Positions 23,876 through 24,559 of a stretch of DNA of 24,559 bases are shown in pieces. The position numbers and the translations under genes were made by a program. The notes under the pieces were generated by a model that searched no databases, was not told where the DNA came from, and saw only the letters and a program-made list of their open reading frames with translations. The stretch spans positions 1 to 24,559 of the forward strand of contig CAJKWP010000014.1 in the NCBI GenBank assembly GCA_905203645.1. Direction: 5' to 3'. The stretch's first letter is position 1, and the number at the start of each line of letters is the position of its first letter. Source of the stretch: an uncultured Christensenella sp. (GTDB lineage Bacteria; Bacillota; Clostridia; Christensenellales; UBA1242).

Positions 23876-23903
23876 TAGACATTGACAAAATTTGTGATAT
23901 ACT
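23876..23903 (+). promoter_or_regulatory. Promoter of nth (leaderless)
   Basis: TAGACA (23876-23881), 16 nt, TATACT (23898-23903). The expected first transcribed base is about 23910, the A of the second ATG. There is no ribosome site. Confidence 0.6.
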
Positions 23904-23909
23904 ATGTAT

Positions 23910-24536
23910 ATGAAAAATTCCAAGGCAATACAATCATATTTTGAAAAATTGTTTCCAGACCCACATTGCGAGTTGGAATTTTGTACACCTTATCAAATGC
24001 TGGTGTCGGTTGTGCTGTCTGCCCAATGCACAGACAAAAGGGTCAATCAAGTGACAAAGACATTGTTCAAAGTTGCACCTGACCCCAAAAGTATGCAAAA
24101 ACTTGAAACAAGTGAACTTGAAACACTTATAAAATCTTGCGGATTTTATCACAACAAAGCAAAGGCGATAAAAGAACTTACAAACGACATATTGCAAAAA
24201 TTTGATGGGCAAATTCCAAACAATTTTGAAGACTTGACATCACTTCGTGGGGTAGGTAGAAAAACTGCAAACGTTGTTTTGGCAACCGCATTTGACAAAC
24301 CCGCTTTTGCAGTGGACACACATGTTTTTCGTGTAAGTCACAGACTTGGACTTTCGGATGCAAACACGCCCGACAAATGCGAACAAGACCTTACAAATAT
24401 CTTTGAAAAAAACGATTGGTCAAAAACGCATTATCAAATGGTGTTATTTGGAAGATATGTTTGCAAAGCGCAAAAGCCAAATTGCCCTGAGTGTGAACTT
24501 AAAAATATCTGCTCGTATTACAAAAATAAAAAATAA
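23910..24536 (+). CDS. nth: Endonuclease III
   Basis: DNA glycosylase/AP lyase that removes oxidised pyrimidines in base excision repair. The 208 residues hold the helix-hairpin-helix LRGVGRKTANVV with catalytic K118, the catalytic Asp D136 in AVDTHVFRVSHRLGL, and the 4Fe-4S ligands C185, C192, C195 and C201 in the C-x6-C-x2-C-x5-C pattern. The start is set at 23910 because the earlier in-frame ATG (23904) directly touches the -10 box and would not be in the transcript. The message is then leaderless. After the stop, only A/T-rich sequence runs to the window edge. Confidence 0.95.
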   Translation: MKNSKAIQSYFEKLFPDPHCELEFCTPYQMLVSVVLSAQCTDKRVNQVTKTLFKVAPDPKSMQKLETSELETLIKSCGFYHNKAKAIKELTNDILQKFDGQIPNNFEDLTSLRGVGRKTANVVLATAFDKPAFAVDTHVFRVSHRLGLSDANTPDKCEQDLTNIFEKNDWSKTHYQMVLFGRYVCKAQKPNCPECELKNICSYYKNKK

Positions 24537-24559
24537 AGAATGAAAAATAAATAAAATAA

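Noticed and set aside
23904..23909. Start of nth at the first ATG (23904).
   Set aside because: This ATG touches the -10 box and would lie upstream of the expected transcript start.
1..24559. Alternative genetic code (TGA as Trp), considered because of the AT-rich sequence.
   Set aside because: TGA ends well-bounded genes such as the radC-like gene and idi, and no conserved protein has an in-frame TGA.

Overview
The window looks like a piece of the chromosome of a low-GC, endospore-forming member of the Clostridia (Bacillota). The evidence is AT-rich sequence, strong Shine-Dalgarno sites on most genes, a sporulation set (spoIIR, sleB-ypeB, spoIIE), a CIRCE-type heat-shock operator before clpB, and TGTCGAA boxes of the Spo0A type in several promoters. 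TGA is used as a stop (radC-like gene, idi), so the code is standard. The genus cannot be fixed from this sequence. No tRNA, rRNA, CRISPR array, transposase or phage gene was seen.

Layout. 50-1315 is obgE. 1399-2724 is a secreted, cysteine-rich beta-helix-like protein whose close paralogue lies at 19784-21097. A truncated XRE regulator (2717-2902, minus) abuts the first copy. 3059-5263 holds a RadC/JAMM protein and a GPH-type sugar symporter. 5334-9489 is a sporulation-related block: a membrane-anchored HExxH peptidase, spoIIR with a sigma-F-like promoter, an unlisted 41-residue cysteine-rich protein (7196-7321), and sleB-ypeB. 9538-11144 holds three tandem XRE paralogues opposite a SLOG-like nucleotide-binding protein. 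11195-14828 has a PAP2 phosphatase divergent from spoIIE. 14886-16948 holds a small membrane protein, a damaged cysteine-rich reading frame, a beta-helix lipoprotein and a zinc-ribbon membrane protein. 17084-19666 is clpB. After the second paralogue and a palindromic repeat come typA and idi (minus) and nth (plus).

How the parts may connect. Perfect TGTCGAA boxes lie upstream of spoIIE, both secreted paralogues and the beta-helix lipoprotein, so these surface proteins may belong to the Spo0A regulon. Two cysteine-rich small loci, 8 kb apart, share a promoter pattern (TCACAT-N16-ATATAATG) that resembles mother-cell sigma factor sites, which suggests spore-coat or late-sporulation proteins. Four genes (both paralogues, the zinc-ribbon gene and nth) have a good -35/-10 pair whose -10 box ends only 6-10 nt before the start codon, with no Shine-Dalgarno site. 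They are probably translated from leaderless mRNAs.

The least explained items are the secreted paralogue pair with its promoter, the 114-bp imperfect palindrome with two half-copies in convergent gaps, and the two cysteine-rich small loci. All regulatory calls come from reading the sequence by eye and are untested.
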